DNA from: Lachnospira multipara LB2003 | GTDB lineage: Bacteria > Bacillota > Clostridia > Lachnospirales > Lachnospiraceae | Length of the DNA: 64,000 nucleotides | Assembly: GCF_000702205.1 (NCBI RefSeq) | Contig: NZ_JNKW01000004.1 | Location: 204,275 to 268,274 of the forward strand | Reading direction: 5' to 3' | Part shown: piece after piece, positions 25,915 through 35,716 of the stretch | Layout of the letters: every line of letters begins with the position of its first letter | Position numbering within the stretch: the first letter of the stretch is position 1 | Program-made: the position numbers and the translations under genes | The notes under the pieces: model-generated | Database searches by the model: none | What the model saw: only the letters and a program-made list of their open reading frames with translations | Told to the model about the DNA's origin: nothing

Positions 25915-27081
25915 ATGCATAATTTAACTTTAACTACAGACTCTGACAACAACTATACTGCCGTTCCAGACATATTTATTGATAAATACATACCTAATGC
26001 TAATGGAGAATTCGTCAAGGTATATCTCTATCTTTTACGACTTCTTTCTAATAAGAACAATAACTTAAGCATCTCCTCTCTTGCAGATATATTTGAACAG
26101 ACAGAATCAGACATAATAAGAGCTTTAAGATATTGGGATAAACAAGGTCTTCTTGATCTTGATTTTAATGGAAATGGTGTTATCTGCGGAATTACACTTA
26201 AAGATCTTAATAACAGATCTAATAATATTATTTCCCATGTATCTAGCGGTACTAACAACGGATATGATTTAAACATTTCCCTTAAGAAAAATACCGATAA
26301 TATAACAGAAACTAAAGCTAAACCTGTGGCTGAATCTAATCCTATAGTTAAGAACAATGTAATCATTAGGCCATCTATGATTGCACCTACTAAAGAAAGA
26401 CTTGCTCAACTAAATGATGAAGAGGATTTTTCTCTCCTTATGTTTGGTATTCAGTCATACCTTGGTAGACCTCTTAAGCAGACAGAAAGTAATTTAGCTG
26501 CATACCTTTATGATGAATTTAAATTCTCATCATCACTTATAGATTATTTATTCTCTTATTGCATTCAGACAGGTCATACAGATATTAGATATATCGAAGC
26601 TACTGCCCTTGCGTGGAATGAGAAGAATATTAAGACTATAGCAGAAGCTAAAGAAGAATCAACAAATCATAGCGATGTTACAGTAAGTGTTATAAAAGCT
26701 TTCGGATTACAGGGCAGAGACCTTGCTACATCTGAGAAAGAATATATCGAAAGATGGAACAACAATTATAATTTCTCACCAGAAATTATTTCTGAGGCAT
26801 GTAATCGTACTATTATTAAGACTCATGAAGCTAGCTTCCCTTATGCAGAGTCAATCTTAAAGGGCTGGTATGAGGCTGGCATTAAGTCATTAAATGATAT
26901 TTCAAAACTAGATGCAGAATTTAATGCTAAGAAGGCTAGTAACTATAACAACGGAAGCTCGTCAAAGGTAACTAGTATGACTAATAAACAAGCTTCTAAG
27001 AACAAGACTAATAAATTCAACAATTTCCAACAAAGGGAATATTCTCAGGAATTCTACGATTCCTTATATGACAACATGTAA
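25915..27081 (+). CDS. DnaD domain replication-initiation protein
   Basis: A 388-residue primosome-type protein. The N-terminal winged-helix region (about 10-90: FVKVYLYLLRLLSNKNN, then EQTESDIIRALRYWDKQGLL) is followed by a linker and two DnaD C-terminal-type segments. One is around 155-225 (LGRPLKQTESNLAAYLYDEF) and the other around 260-330 (AFGLQGRDLATSEKEYIERW, ending YAESILKGWYEAGI). In Bacillus, DnaD and DnaB remodel origin DNA for helicase loading. Two DnaD-like segments make it resemble the DnaB/DnaD superfamily rather than strict DnaD. ATG 25915 follows GAGGGAG. The DnaC-type loader follows, so the two probably act together. Confidence 0.88.
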   Translation: MHNLTLTTDSDNNYTAVPDIFIDKYIPNANGEFVKVYLYLLRLLSNKNNNLSISSLADIFEQTESDIIRALRYWDKQGLLDLDFNGNGVICGITLKDLNNRSNNIISHVSSGTNNGYDLNISLKKNTDNITETKAKPVAESNPIVKNNVIIRPSMIAPTKERLAQLNDEEDFSLLMFGIQSYLGRPLKQTESNLAAYLYDEFKFSSSLIDYLFSYCIQTGHTDIRYIEATALAWNEKNIKTIAEAKEESTNHSDVTVSVIKAFGLQGRDLATSEKEYIERWNNNYNFSPEIISEACNRTIIKTHEASFPYAESILKGWYEAGIKSLNDISKLDAEFNAKKASNYNNGSSSKVTSMTNKQASKNKTNKFNNFQQREYSQEFYDSLYDNM

Positions 27082-27096
27082 TTATTGGTTATTTTC

Positions 27097-27141
27097 ATAG
27101 TAGTTATTTTCCGCTATTTTGTGGTAATATATAACTACTAT
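27097..27141 (+). terminator. Long hairpin between the dnaD-like and dnaC-like genes
   Basis: A perfect 11-bp stem ATAGTAGTTAT/ATAACTACTAT (27097-27107 with 27131-27141) has partial inner TTCCGC/GTGGTAA pairing and is followed by an AT/T-rich stretch. It could be a terminator, attenuator or processing site. Confidence 0.55.
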
Positions 27142-27175
27142 GATAATTTTATTTTAGGTAAATAAGGAGCGAATT

Positions 27176-28171
27176 ATGGCTTTAACTAATACTCAATATG
27201 CTTCTGTTATGCGTACATTCGACGATTTAAGAAGCCTAAACAACCGAATACTAGATAATAGATATGAAGAGATTAAAGCTTTATCTCCTAAACTAGAAGA
27301 AATCGACAATAAAGTTATTGAGATTTCACTTGAAGCTGCAAAGGCTAAGATTAATAAGAGTTCTAACGATTCATCTGATATTGACAACATCTTAGATTCT
27401 AAGCTTAAAAAGCTAGAGCAGGACAAGAGAGATTTACTTATTTCTCTTGGTAAGCCAGCCAACTATCTAGATGAAATTTATAACTGTCCAAAATGCCATG
27501 ATACAGGCTTTATTGGACAACAGAAATGCTCTTGTTTTAAAAAAATTGCCATTGATCTTGTATATAGAGATTCTAATCTTAAGAACATCATTAAAGATGA
27601 GAATTTCGATACATTCACATATAAATGGTACGATGATACTGTTATAGACCCACGTTTTAAGACTACAGCACGAAAGAACATGGAGAAGGTCTATGGTATC
27701 GTTCGTAAATTTGTCAGTAATTTCGACAAGGAATTTACCAACCTGCTAATAACTGGTAATACAGGTGTTGGTAAGACATTCCTTACAAACTGTATTGCTA
27801 AGGAATTACTAGACAGTTCACATAGTGTTATATATCTAACTGCTATCGAATTTTTTGAAAGCTTTGAAAGCAGGGATTTTAACAAAGATAGAGACAACGT
27901 AGTTGATACTCAGTATTTTTTAGATGCCGATCTTCTTATAATAGATGATTTAGGCACAGAGAACAGCAATTCTTATACTAATTCGAGATTGTTCTATATA
28001 ATAAACGAACGTAGTATACGAAAAAAACCTATGATTATTTCTGCCAATTTGGAAATTAATGAAATTGGTGATAGATACTCTGAAAGAGTTTTCTCTAGAC
28101 TGCTTAGTTCCTACAAACTCTTAGGTTTGTTTGGACAGGATATTCGAATACTTAAGAGAAATAATCATTGA
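27176..28171 (+). CDS. DnaC/DnaI-type helicase loader ATPase
   Basis: AAA+ ATPase that places the replicative helicase on DNA. The 331-residue protein has an N-terminal helical, coiled-coil-like region (1-~95), a zinc-binding segment CPKCHDTGFIGQQKCSC (about 104-120) like that of DnaI, Walker A TGNTGVGKT (about 196-204), Walker B LLIIDDLG (about 259) and a sensor region (SANLEINEI). ATG 27176 follows AAGGAGCG. It is located just after the DnaD-domain gene; the helicase itself (dnaB) is at 52719-54056. Confidence 0.92.
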   Translation: MALTNTQYASVMRTFDDLRSLNNRILDNRYEEIKALSPKLEEIDNKVIEISLEAAKAKINKSSNDSSDIDNILDSKLKKLEQDKRDLLISLGKPANYLDEIYNCPKCHDTGFIGQQKCSCFKKIAIDLVYRDSNLKNIIKDENFDTFTYKWYDDTVIDPRFKTTARKNMEKVYGIVRKFVSNFDKEFTNLLITGNTGVGKTFLTNCIAKELLDSSHSVIYLTAIEFFESFESRDFNKDRDNVVDTQYFLDADLLIIDDLGTENSNSYTNSRLFYIINERSIRKKPMIISANLEINEIGDRYSERVFSRLLSSYKLLGLFGQDIRILKRNNH

Positions 28172-28196
28172 CTTTATCTTTCGACTTGATTATATT
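28168..28196 (+). promoter_or_regulatory. Promoter of the PRPP synthetase gene
   Basis: TTGACT (28168-28173) and TATATT (28191-28196) with a 17-bp spacer, starting at the stop codon of the loader gene. Confidence 0.75.
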
Positions 28197-28260
28197 AGTA
28201 TAGGTTTTGCAAAACAAACCAGTCACTTTTTATTGTTATTTTTTATGGAGGAGTTATATT

Positions 28261-29439
28261 ATGCCACGAGACGAACGTCATATTGCAACTATTCCTTATG
28301 GTAAATTAGGAATTATTCCTTTAAAGAGCTGCACAGCTATGGGAGATAAGGTTGATAAGTACCTTGTAGATTGGAGAGAAAAGCGTGACAACGAAACTGT
28401 TCTTAGCGTAGCAGGTTACAAGAAGGATTCTTATATCCTTAATGCTAAGACACCAAGATTTGGTTCAGGTGAAGGTAAGGGAACACTTAGCGATTCAGTT
28501 AGAGGTCATGACCTTTATATCATGGTTGACGTAGCTAATTACAGTCTCACATACTCGCTTAACGGCGTACCTAATAGAATGTCTCCTGATGATCACTATG
28601 CTGATCTTAAGAGAGTTATTATGGCTGCAGGTGGTAAGGCAAGACGTATTTCAGTAATTATGCCTTTCCTTTACGAGTCTAGACAGCATAAGAGAACAGG
28701 TAGAGAATCTCTTGACTGTGCTTTCATGCTTCAAGAATTAACTAACATGGGTGTTGATAACATTATCACTTTTGATGCTCATGACCCAAGAGTACAGAAC
28801 GCTATCCCTCTTAAGGGCTTCGAATCTGTATCTTGTACATATCAGTTTGTTAAATATCTTCTTCTTGGTGTTGATGATCTTCATATCGATTCAGATCATA
28901 TGATGGTTATTTCTCCTGATGAAGGTGGTATGGGACGTGCTGTATATCTTGCTAACTTACTTGGTCTTGATATGGGTATGTTCTACAAGAGAAGAGATTA
29001 TACAAAGATCGTTGACGGACGTAATCCTATCGTTGCTCATGAGTTCCTTGGAACTAATGTAGAAGGTAAGGATGTTATTATCATCGATGATATGATTTCA
29101 TCTGGTGATTCAATGATTGATGTTGCTTCTGAACTTAAGAGACGTAAAGCAAGAAGAGTATTCTGTGCTACAACATTTGGTCTCTTTACTAACGGATTTA
29201 AGAAATTTGATGAAGCTTATGAGAAGGGCATCATCGATAAGATTCTTACAACTAACCTTATCTACCAGCCAGAAGAGCTTTTATCTAAGCCTTGGTATAT
29301 CAACGTAGATATGAGTAAGTACATGGCTCTTATCATTGATACACTTAACCATGATTCATCAATTAGTAACCTCTTAAACCCTGTTGAAAGAATTCAGAAT
29401 AGAGTAAGAGAATATAACGAATTACACTACGGTAAGTAA
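28261..29439 (+). CDS. prs: Ribose-phosphate pyrophosphokinase, long form
   Basis: Makes PRPP from ribose 5-phosphate and ATP for nucleotide, histidine and tryptophan synthesis. The 392-residue protein is longer than the usual ~315. The PRPP loop VIIIDDMISSGDSM (about 276-289) is clear, and VISPDEGGMGRAVYLANLL matches the family. The usual DLHAxQIQGFF signature is replaced by FDAHDPRVQNAI, and an N-terminal extension of ~70 residues is present. This divergent long form may differ in allosteric control. An in-frame start at 28207 lacks a ribosome site; ATG 28261 follows GGAGGAG. Confidence 0.9.
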   Translation: MPRDERHIATIPYGKLGIIPLKSCTAMGDKVDKYLVDWREKRDNETVLSVAGYKKDSYILNAKTPRFGSGEGKGTLSDSVRGHDLYIMVDVANYSLTYSLNGVPNRMSPDDHYADLKRVIMAAGGKARRISVIMPFLYESRQHKRTGRESLDCAFMLQELTNMGVDNIITFDAHDPRVQNAIPLKGFESVSCTYQFVKYLLLGVDDLHIDSDHMMVISPDEGGMGRAVYLANLLGLDMGMFYKRRDYTKIVDGRNPIVAHEFLGTNVEGKDVIIIDDMISSGDSMIDVASELKRRKARRVFCATTFGLFTNGFKKFDEAYEKGIIDKILTTNLIYQPEELLSKPWYINVDMSKYMALIIDTLNHDSSISNLLNPVERIQNRVREYNELHYGK

Positions 29440-29460
29440 TTTTTTAGTTCATATGTTTAT

Positions 29461-29498
29461 AAAAGCCAATAGAAATTTTTCTATTGGCTTTTATTTTT
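29461..29498. terminator. Bidirectional terminator, prs and PBP genes
   Basis: A perfect 15-bp stem (29461-29475 with 29478-29492) rich in A/T at its ends, located between convergent genes and followed by a T-rich run. Confidence 0.9.
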
Positions 29499-29508
29499 AT
29501 ATATTTTT

Positions 29509-31719
29509 TTAATCATTATTAGTCGGGGCGTCCTGATCTCCGTCGGAATTGGCTCCACCGCCCTCATCTTCTAGTTTTACATCCTTATCAATATCAGAAT
29601 TTGCCCCACCATCTATAGTTTCACCATTTTCATTAACTGCCTTTGTGCTTAAATCATTAACATCACTAGCTTTATTGTCATTGTTATTTAATGTCTCATT
29701 GATATTATCACTTATAGTTGACTTTTCTTTTTTATTAGGGCTTGATTCCTTTTCATTGCTTTTTTTACTTGTTGAATCATACTCTTCAAAAGGAGTCTTA
29801 TCTAGTCCTGTATGAATCTGTTCCATATAGTCTTTAAAAATATCTTTAGTATTAATACTAGTTAAAGTCTCTGGATAGTCATATCCCATCCAGACAGATG
29901 TGGTGTAATACTTGCTATAACCTACAAACCAAGCATCTTTATTGGAATTAGTAGTACCTGTCTTGCCTGCAACAGTTGCATTAAAACAAGCTGCTCCAAC
30001 ACCAGTACCACTTTCAACTACGCTTTCAAGCATGCTAGTCATCATTTTACATGGATTAGTTTCATATATACGTTCACTGCTAATTTCAGATGATTCCCAG
30101 ACTGTCTGACCATTTATATGAGAAATCTTACTTATACATGTTGGATTTCTGTAATATCCATCATTAGCTATAGTTGCATAGGCTGCTGCCATTTCAACTG
30201 ATGATACACCATAAGTAAATCCACCAAGGGCTGCCGCATTGTAGTTTTTATCCATCCATACCTTATGAAATCCCATATTTAAAAGGAAGGATATTCCTCC
30301 ACTTGGTGTTATTTCCTGGAAAATATTCCATGCCACTGTATTCTTAGAATACTTAACCGCATCCCTTAATGTCATTTCACCTGCATATGAATTATCTGCA
30401 TTAGCAGGACCATTTGGCATATATTGATCAACGACTATTGTGTCTGGAGTGTTTCCAAGCTGTAAATAAGGCAAATAAACGATTAAAGGCTTAATAGCAC
30501 TACCTGCTTGTCGATAGCTCTGATATGCCCTATTAAGAGTCAAGCCAACCAAATCCTGACTTCTTGCCCCAACAATGGCAACCACCTGACCTGTGCTATT
30601 ATCTATACATGTTGCCGCAGCTTGAAGGGAATAAACTCCATCTTCATTAACCTCACTACTCCAGGAAAGATTATCATCTATAGATTCCTGTAAGGCCGCC
30701 TGAGCCTTCATATCTATACTTGTGTTAATTACATAGCCACCGCTTATTAAAAGCTGCTGACAGTAAGTATAAAAGCTCTCATATTCATCACAGTATTTAT
30801 TGTAATCATCTTCACTTGTAAAATTGCTCCTAAAAGTAAATCCATAATCCCCCATTAACGTTTCAGTGGCACAGTGCCTTGCATAAGTAACAACTGAATT
30901 ATTGTGATTCATTTCTTTCTTAGCATTAAGTGTAACTGTTTCATTTTGTGCCACAAGATAATCTAATTCTGGGATAAAATTATATTCATAAAGTTCATGA
31001 AGTATAATATCTCTTCTATTAACCGTGTTATCATACTTAGTTAATGGATTATATTTTGTTGGATTATTAGGAATTGCTGCTATAAATGCCATTTCAGATA
31101 AATCAAGTTCATCTACTCCCTTTTGAAAATATCCAAGAGCTGCTGCCTGAACCCCATAATATCCATTACCAAAATAAATATTATTAAGATAAAATTCTAA
31201 TATCTCCTTCTTAGAATATTTAGCTTCTAATTCCTGTGATAAAAAAATCTCTTCTACTTTTCTTTCCCATGTAACATCCTGACTTAGATATATGTTACGT
31301 GCTAACTGCTGTGTAATTGTGCTTGCGCCCTGTACTATTTCATTGGCCTTCTTATTAGCTATTACTGCTCTAACTATAGCCTTATAGTCCACACCTTGAT
31401 GTTTATAATAATCCCTATCTTCCATTACCACAAAAGCATTAACTAGTGTTTCTGGAATATCATCATATTTCACATAATACATATCCTTGGTATCCCTCAT
31501 ACTACCAAGTTCTTTGCCATCCTTATCGTAAATAATGGTAGTCTGAGAGCCATTAAAATCACTTAGTTCACTTTTATTTGCTATGGCACAAGCATCATTA
31601 TAAAGCTCTTTAATTCTTAAAACCCTTGGCCAGTAATAAATCAAAGCCACTAATACCATAAGAATTAGACTAAAAAGCAATAGCTTAAAAATAGACCCTT
31701 TCTTCTTTTTTGCCTTCAT
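29509..31719 (-). CDS. Class A penicillin-binding protein (transglycosylase/transpeptidase)
   Basis: Bifunctional peptidoglycan synthase. The 736-residue protein has a cytoplasmic KAKKKKG stretch and one membrane anchor (~11-35). A GT51 domain (~60-240) contains EDRDYYKHQGVD and QGASTITQQLARNIYL. The transpeptidase domain has SAIK (~406, catalytic Ser), SKN, and KTGTT (~585). A ~90-residue Asn/Ser/Asp/Glu-rich, low-complexity tail follows and is probably disordered outside the cell. The track-length start at 31791 is unlikely; ATG 31719 follows AGAGGGAG and begins directly before the anchor. The catalytic residues are complete, so it should be active. Confidence 0.94.
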   Translation of the reverse strand: MKAKKKKGSIFKLLLFSLILMVLVALIYYWPRVLRIKELYNDACAIANKSELSDFNGSQTTIIYDKDGKELGSMRDTKDMYYVKYDDIPETLVNAFVVMEDRDYYKHQGVDYKAIVRAVIANKKANEIVQGASTITQQLARNIYLSQDVTWERKVEEIFLSQELEAKYSKKEILEFYLNNIYFGNGYYGVQAAALGYFQKGVDELDLSEMAFIAAIPNNPTKYNPLTKYDNTVNRRDIILHELYEYNFIPELDYLVAQNETVTLNAKKEMNHNNSVVTYARHCATETLMGDYGFTFRSNFTSEDDYNKYCDEYESFYTYCQQLLISGGYVINTSIDMKAQAALQESIDDNLSWSSEVNEDGVYSLQAAATCIDNSTGQVVAIVGARSQDLVGLTLNRAYQSYRQAGSAIKPLIVYLPYLQLGNTPDTIVVDQYMPNGPANADNSYAGEMTLRDAVKYSKNTVAWNIFQEITPSGGISFLLNMGFHKVWMDKNYNAAALGGFTYGVSSVEMAAAYATIANDGYYRNPTCISKISHINGQTVWESSEISSERIYETNPCKMMTSMLESVVESGTGVGAACFNATVAGKTGTTNSNKDAWFVGYSKYYTTSVWMGYDYPETLTSINTKDIFKDYMEQIHTGLDKTPFEEYDSTSKKSNEKESSPNKKEKSTISDNINETLNNNDNKASDVNDLSTKAVNENGETIDGGANSDIDKDVKLEDEGGGANSDGDQDAPTNND

Positions 31720-31779
31720 AATTATCTCCCTCTTTATTCCCTTATCTCCAAAACATCTACCTTGATTATATACTAAAAA

Positions 31780-31847
31780 TAAAAAAGACACATGAAAAAT
31801 TTAATATTTAACGATATTTTTATCATTAAATCAGTTTTTCATGTGTC
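31780..31847 (-). terminator. Terminator of the methyltransferase/unknown-protein unit
   Basis: A 13-bp stem GACACATGAAAAA (31787-31799) with 31835-31847, with inner AT pairing, followed on the minus transcript by a U run. Confidence 0.8.
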
Positions 31848-31881
31848 CTTATTTATTATATTTTTTATTGTATTTAAATTA

Positions 31882-34410
31882 TTATTTTACATATGTTATA
31901 AATACATCCCCAGCTGCGCTAAAGGTCTTACTTGCAGCTGAAATTGTAGTTGTTGTTGATGCTCCAGAATCAAGTGATACATAAACTATATTGTCTGAAT
32001 CATATGCAGTAATTACACAGTATGAGCCATCTCCTAATTTTCCCACAATAATTGAACCACTGCCTACATAATTTAATAGCTTATCTATTGTAATTCCATT
32101 GGTATTAATAATACTTATTTCACCACTTGTTTTTAATGCATCTATTGGGGACATTCCACTATCAACAAGGTTTTGTATATTTATATTAACACCTGCAAAA
32201 CTAGCTATGGTTTGTAGACTAGCTACAACTCCTCCTCCCGTAGATGCTACAGGAGCACTAATAGACGCCTTTGTAGCTTTGTATCTGTTATAGATTACAT
32301 TGCCCTTATTATCAAGCACTCTACCATAATTAGCATAAGCCGTATTAATCGCAGTATTAATATTACTTGTGCTTAATAAGTATTTGCCAAAACTATAAAC
32401 ATAATACTTACCTTCGCCATTTACTGAGACATCTAAGTCAAGCCACTTTTTCTCGTTATAGACAATTTTTTGCGAAGCTCTAAATGAAACACCATTTAGT
32501 GATGGAGCCTTACTAAATAATACAATTCTTGTTTCTGTTAATCTTGCATCTGTTGCAGAAGTTATAACACTTAATTCCTTCTCAACCACATTCTCATCTT
32601 TATTTATAAGCTGATCAATCGGTGCAGTTGCAAAACCTGTATCAGTCTTAGTTGCTCTATCTAGAGTTACTCTCTTACCATCAATCTTAGCTCCTGTAAT
32701 ATAATAATTACCATCGCCATATTCCTTAATGATATTGTAATCCTTATCAATAACATTTACCTTTTTCATAGCAAATGTGACATTTCCTAACTCATCTCTA
32801 ACAACATCAGATTTATTAGCGATTCCATAAATACAATCGTTATCAATAAATCCTATAACCGATAGAACTTCACCTTCACCCGCTTTAATCTCATAGTCAG
32901 AGCTATTAGAGATATTGTAAATTCTAAGTGTATCTGTGTTATATAAATCTCCTGTTGTACTATAACAAATTGTTGAACCATCCGCAGAAACTGCATATGT
33001 TCCCTCTGTTAAGTTAGATACAATTTCCATAATTTCCAAACTTGTTATGTCAATTGAATATAAGGTATCGTCAATTAAGCAATAATACATATTTTCATTA
33101 AGATATGAAATACCTGCTGTGTTCTCTGACATAATTGTGTAGCTTGTATTAAGAGGTATAAAAAGCGCTTCTTTAACCTCATTATCAGAATAATCATAAT
33201 GATACAATGAAATACCAACTCTTCCCTCATGTTCACCTCTATTCATATATCCACGAACAACAAATGTGGCATCTCCATTAGCATCTACCGTAATTATTCT
33301 AAAATCGTGAGCATTATAATCCTCTCTAACATTATCTGTATCTTCACTTGCAAAGCTGAAAACACTAGTAAATGTATTATCTACAGTGCTATAACACCAT
33401 AAGGAGCCGTTATTTTCAAAATAATTATATTTGCCTTCTTCATCAGCCTTCATATTAACATCAGTATTAGATGTAATACCTAGATTAATCTTAGTTGTGG
33501 TTACTAAATCGTTCTTAGCATCAAAAATCTGATCAGCATCACGTTCATATCCTAACAAATAAAATCTTGAAGCTGTTTTTCTGATTCTGTAATACTCACA
33601 AACCTTATAAGTATCGTAGCTACCGTTAGTATTCTCAGCACCCATTCTATATTCAAGGGTTACTACGCCAATTTCTTGATTAACATCCTTAACGGATATA
33701 TTAATATCACTTTCCACATATGGAGTTAAATCTCCCCATGTTACCATAGAACTACTTGAATTAATATTCACATGGCCAAAGTTATCATTTAAAGCATTGG
33801 TACTTGTTTCTAAATACAATGCAATTTCATTTACCCTAGTTGGATTAAATGTTACCTCATTGAAATTTAAGGCAAAATCTACATAATCCTTTATTTCGTA
33901 GCTATCACCTTTAATAATAGTTGAGTAATAGTGAACGTCCCTTTCGCCCTTTAAATTAAGGGTTATCTCTAATGAGTATTTTTTATCATCCTCAATTAGA
34001 TTCTTTAGTGTAAACTCAAGATTAATAGCATTATCTATAACACTATAATCTTCAACTTCCGTATTCTCATATAATTCATTAGTTTCTAAATCACGCACTT
34101 TAAAACTAATTTTATTAATTTCTGTCCCATATGTATTAACATAGGCTTTTACAACTCTATTAGTTCCAATTGGAGTTATAGACTCGTTCTCTAGAGTTAA
34201 GTCTATTTCATCTGTGTAACCATGCATTAAATTGTATGTTCTGTTATCATTATCAAGAAATGCAACAGTTGGCAGAGTTGCCTCAGACATGGTTGTATAT
34301 GATGCCTCTTCAGCTTCTAATTGCATTGTTAAAAAAGTAAGTATTCCCGTTACTAAAAATATCGCACCTAATATCCAGTGCTTCATTTCTAGAATTTTTC
34401 TAGTCTCCAT
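31882..34410 (-). CDS. Unknown large exported or membrane-anchored protein
   Basis: Not recognised. The 842-residue product has one N-terminal hydrophobic segment (~11-30, HWILGAIFLVTGILTFLTM) and no second span, so the rest is probably extracytoplasmic. Residues ~40-260 look like β-sandwich repeats. Residues ~270-620 show repeated β-strand blocks with phrases such as SADGSTICYSTTGDLY, suggestive of a β-propeller. The last ~130 residues (from GGGVVASLQTIASFAG) resemble a papain-like C39-type fold without an evident catalytic Cys. ATG 34410 follows GGGAGAC. It starts 18 nt after a methyltransferase gene and lies next to a penicillin-binding protein, so a cell-envelope role is plausible but unproven. 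Confidence 0.7.
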   Translation of the reverse strand: METRKILEMKHWILGAIFLVTGILTFLTMQLEAEEASYTTMSEATLPTVAFLDNDNRTYNLMHGYTDEIDLTLENESITPIGTNRVVKAYVNTYGTEINKISFKVRDLETNELYENTEVEDYSVIDNAINLEFTLKNLIEDDKKYSLEITLNLKGERDVHYYSTIIKGDSYEIKDYVDFALNFNEVTFNPTRVNEIALYLETSTNALNDNFGHVNINSSSSMVTWGDLTPYVESDINISVKDVNQEIGVVTLEYRMGAENTNGSYDTYKVCEYYRIRKTASRFYLLGYERDADQIFDAKNDLVTTTKINLGITSNTDVNMKADEEGKYNYFENNGSLWCYSTVDNTFTSVFSFASEDTDNVREDYNAHDFRIITVDANGDATFVVRGYMNRGEHEGRVGISLYHYDYSDNEVKEALFIPLNTSYTIMSENTAGISYLNENMYYCLIDDTLYSIDITSLEIMEIVSNLTEGTYAVSADGSTICYSTTGDLYNTDTLRIYNISNSSDYEIKAGEGEVLSVIGFIDNDCIYGIANKSDVVRDELGNVTFAMKKVNVIDKDYNIIKEYGDGNYYITGAKIDGKRVTLDRATKTDTGFATAPIDQLINKDENVVEKELSVITSATDARLTETRIVLFSKAPSLNGVSFRASQKIVYNEKKWLDLDVSVNGEGKYYVYSFGKYLLSTSNINTAINTAYANYGRVLDNKGNVIYNRYKATKASISAPVASTGGGVVASLQTIASFAGVNINIQNLVDSGMSPIDALKTSGEISIINTNGITIDKLLNYVGSGSIIVGKLGDGSYCVITAYDSDNIVYVSLDSGASTTTTISAASKTFSAAGDVFITYVK

Positions 34411-34428
34411 TATTGTCTCCCATCTTTG

Positions 34429-35583
34429 TTATATTAGCTTTGATAAAGTCAAATCCACATTTAAAGCCTTATTCATTGTGTCATTAAGAAGTCTAGCCTC
34501 TTTATTCTCCCCCTTTGACTTAACAGCTCGAATTAATAGATTCTTAGGTGTATGTTCCATATCTATAAATTCAAGAATCTGTGTGTCATAACCATTAGCT
34601 TCTAGCATCTTAGCTCTTGAAGCATCTGTTATAATTGCTGCTAATCTCTCCTTTAAAATTCCATAATCCATAACTGGCTTTAGAATTTCATTATCAATTG
34701 TTTTATTGGCTTCATGCTGGCAGCATGGCACTGATAAAATAACCTTAGCGCCCCACTTAACTGCATTAGCCAAGGCATAATCAGTAGCTGTATCACAAGC
34801 GTGAAGTGTAACTACCATATCAACTGCATTAACATCTTTATAGGATGCAATATCACCTACATAAAAGTTTAATTTATCATAGCCATAGTCACGGGCTAAG
34901 ACATTGCAGTTATTAATAACATCTTCCTTTAAATCAAGGCCAATAACTCTAATATCGTATCCCTTTAACACTTTTAAATAATAATACATTGCAAAAGTTA
35001 AATAGGACTTACCGCAACCAAAATCAATAATTGTCTGTTCTCTATCCTTAGATAGAGATGGCAAAATATCTTCAATAAATTCCAAAAATCTATTTATCTG
35101 CTTGAATTTATCATATCTAGAATTTACAATTTTTCCTTCCTTAGTCATTACACCTAAATCCACAAGGAATGGTACCACAATACCCTCTTCTAATATATAT
35201 TTCTTTTTCTTGTTATGATTTAAATCCCTTGCTGTTTTAATTTCCTTAGCTTTCTTTAGTTTAATAGTGTAATGCTGTTCTTGTCCTTCTTTATATTTAG
35301 AGGCAAGAATTAACCCTGTTGCATCAGTTAAATTAAACTGTGCTTGACTAAATTCTTTAAGGTAATCCTTAATAGAATTCATTGCCTCTTCCTTTTCTAG
35401 ATTCTTATGAAAAGCTTGTCTTCCCACAAATTCTTCTATCTGAAATAATAATTTATCATTAATCTTAACAGGTCTTATTTTAACTCTGTAAGCCTTTTTC
35501 TCGTCTTTTTTTCTTCTTGCTGAAATTGTACAATCTAATAACTTCTCGGTTAAATTTAATTCTAAAAAATCCTTTAATTCCAT
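34429..35583 (-). CDS. Class I SAM-dependent methyltransferase
   Basis: A 384-residue protein with a ~130-residue N-terminal extension and a Rossmann methyltransferase domain. Motif I is IDFGCGKSYLTF (~185-196), followed by VIGLDLKEDVI (acidic SAM ligand), and motif IV is the unusual TLHACDTATDYALA with VPCCQHE nearby. The THACD and PCCQHE features match the Methyltransf_32/METTL25-like group, whose bacterial substrate is not established; RNA is a reasonable guess. The start at 35583 has only a weak GGAAT ribosome site. It is the first gene of a two-gene unit with the large exported protein. Confidence 0.85.
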   Translation of the reverse strand: MELKDFLELNLTEKLLDCTISARRKKDEKKAYRVKIRPVKINDKLLFQIEEFVGRQAFHKNLEKEEAMNSIKDYLKEFSQAQFNLTDATGLILASKYKEGQEQHYTIKLKKAKEIKTARDLNHNKKKKYILEEGIVVPFLVDLGVMTKEGKIVNSRYDKFKQINRFLEFIEDILPSLSKDREQTIIDFGCGKSYLTFAMYYYLKVLKGYDIRVIGLDLKEDVINNCNVLARDYGYDKLNFYVGDIASYKDVNAVDMVVTLHACDTATDYALANAVKWGAKVILSVPCCQHEANKTIDNEILKPVMDYGILKERLAAIITDASRAKMLEANGYDTQILEFIDMEHTPKNLLIRAVKSKGENKEARLLNDTMNKALNVDLTLSKLI

Positions 35584-35678
35584 AGCTATTCCAATCTTTA
35601 CTTCTTATTATTTTATTAACCCCATATTTTATAAAACTATCCTCTAAATTATACCTTTATTTCTCCTTCTTGTTAAGT

Positions 35679-35707
35679 AAAAAAATAGGACGCGGAAATC
35701 CGCGTCC
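35679..35707 (-). terminator. Terminator of the ATP synthase operon
   Basis: GGACGCGGA (35688-35696) pairs perfectly with 35699-35707, a GC-rich stem, followed on the minus transcript by a run of seven U. Confidence 0.92.
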
Positions 35708-35716
35708 CACTAATTT

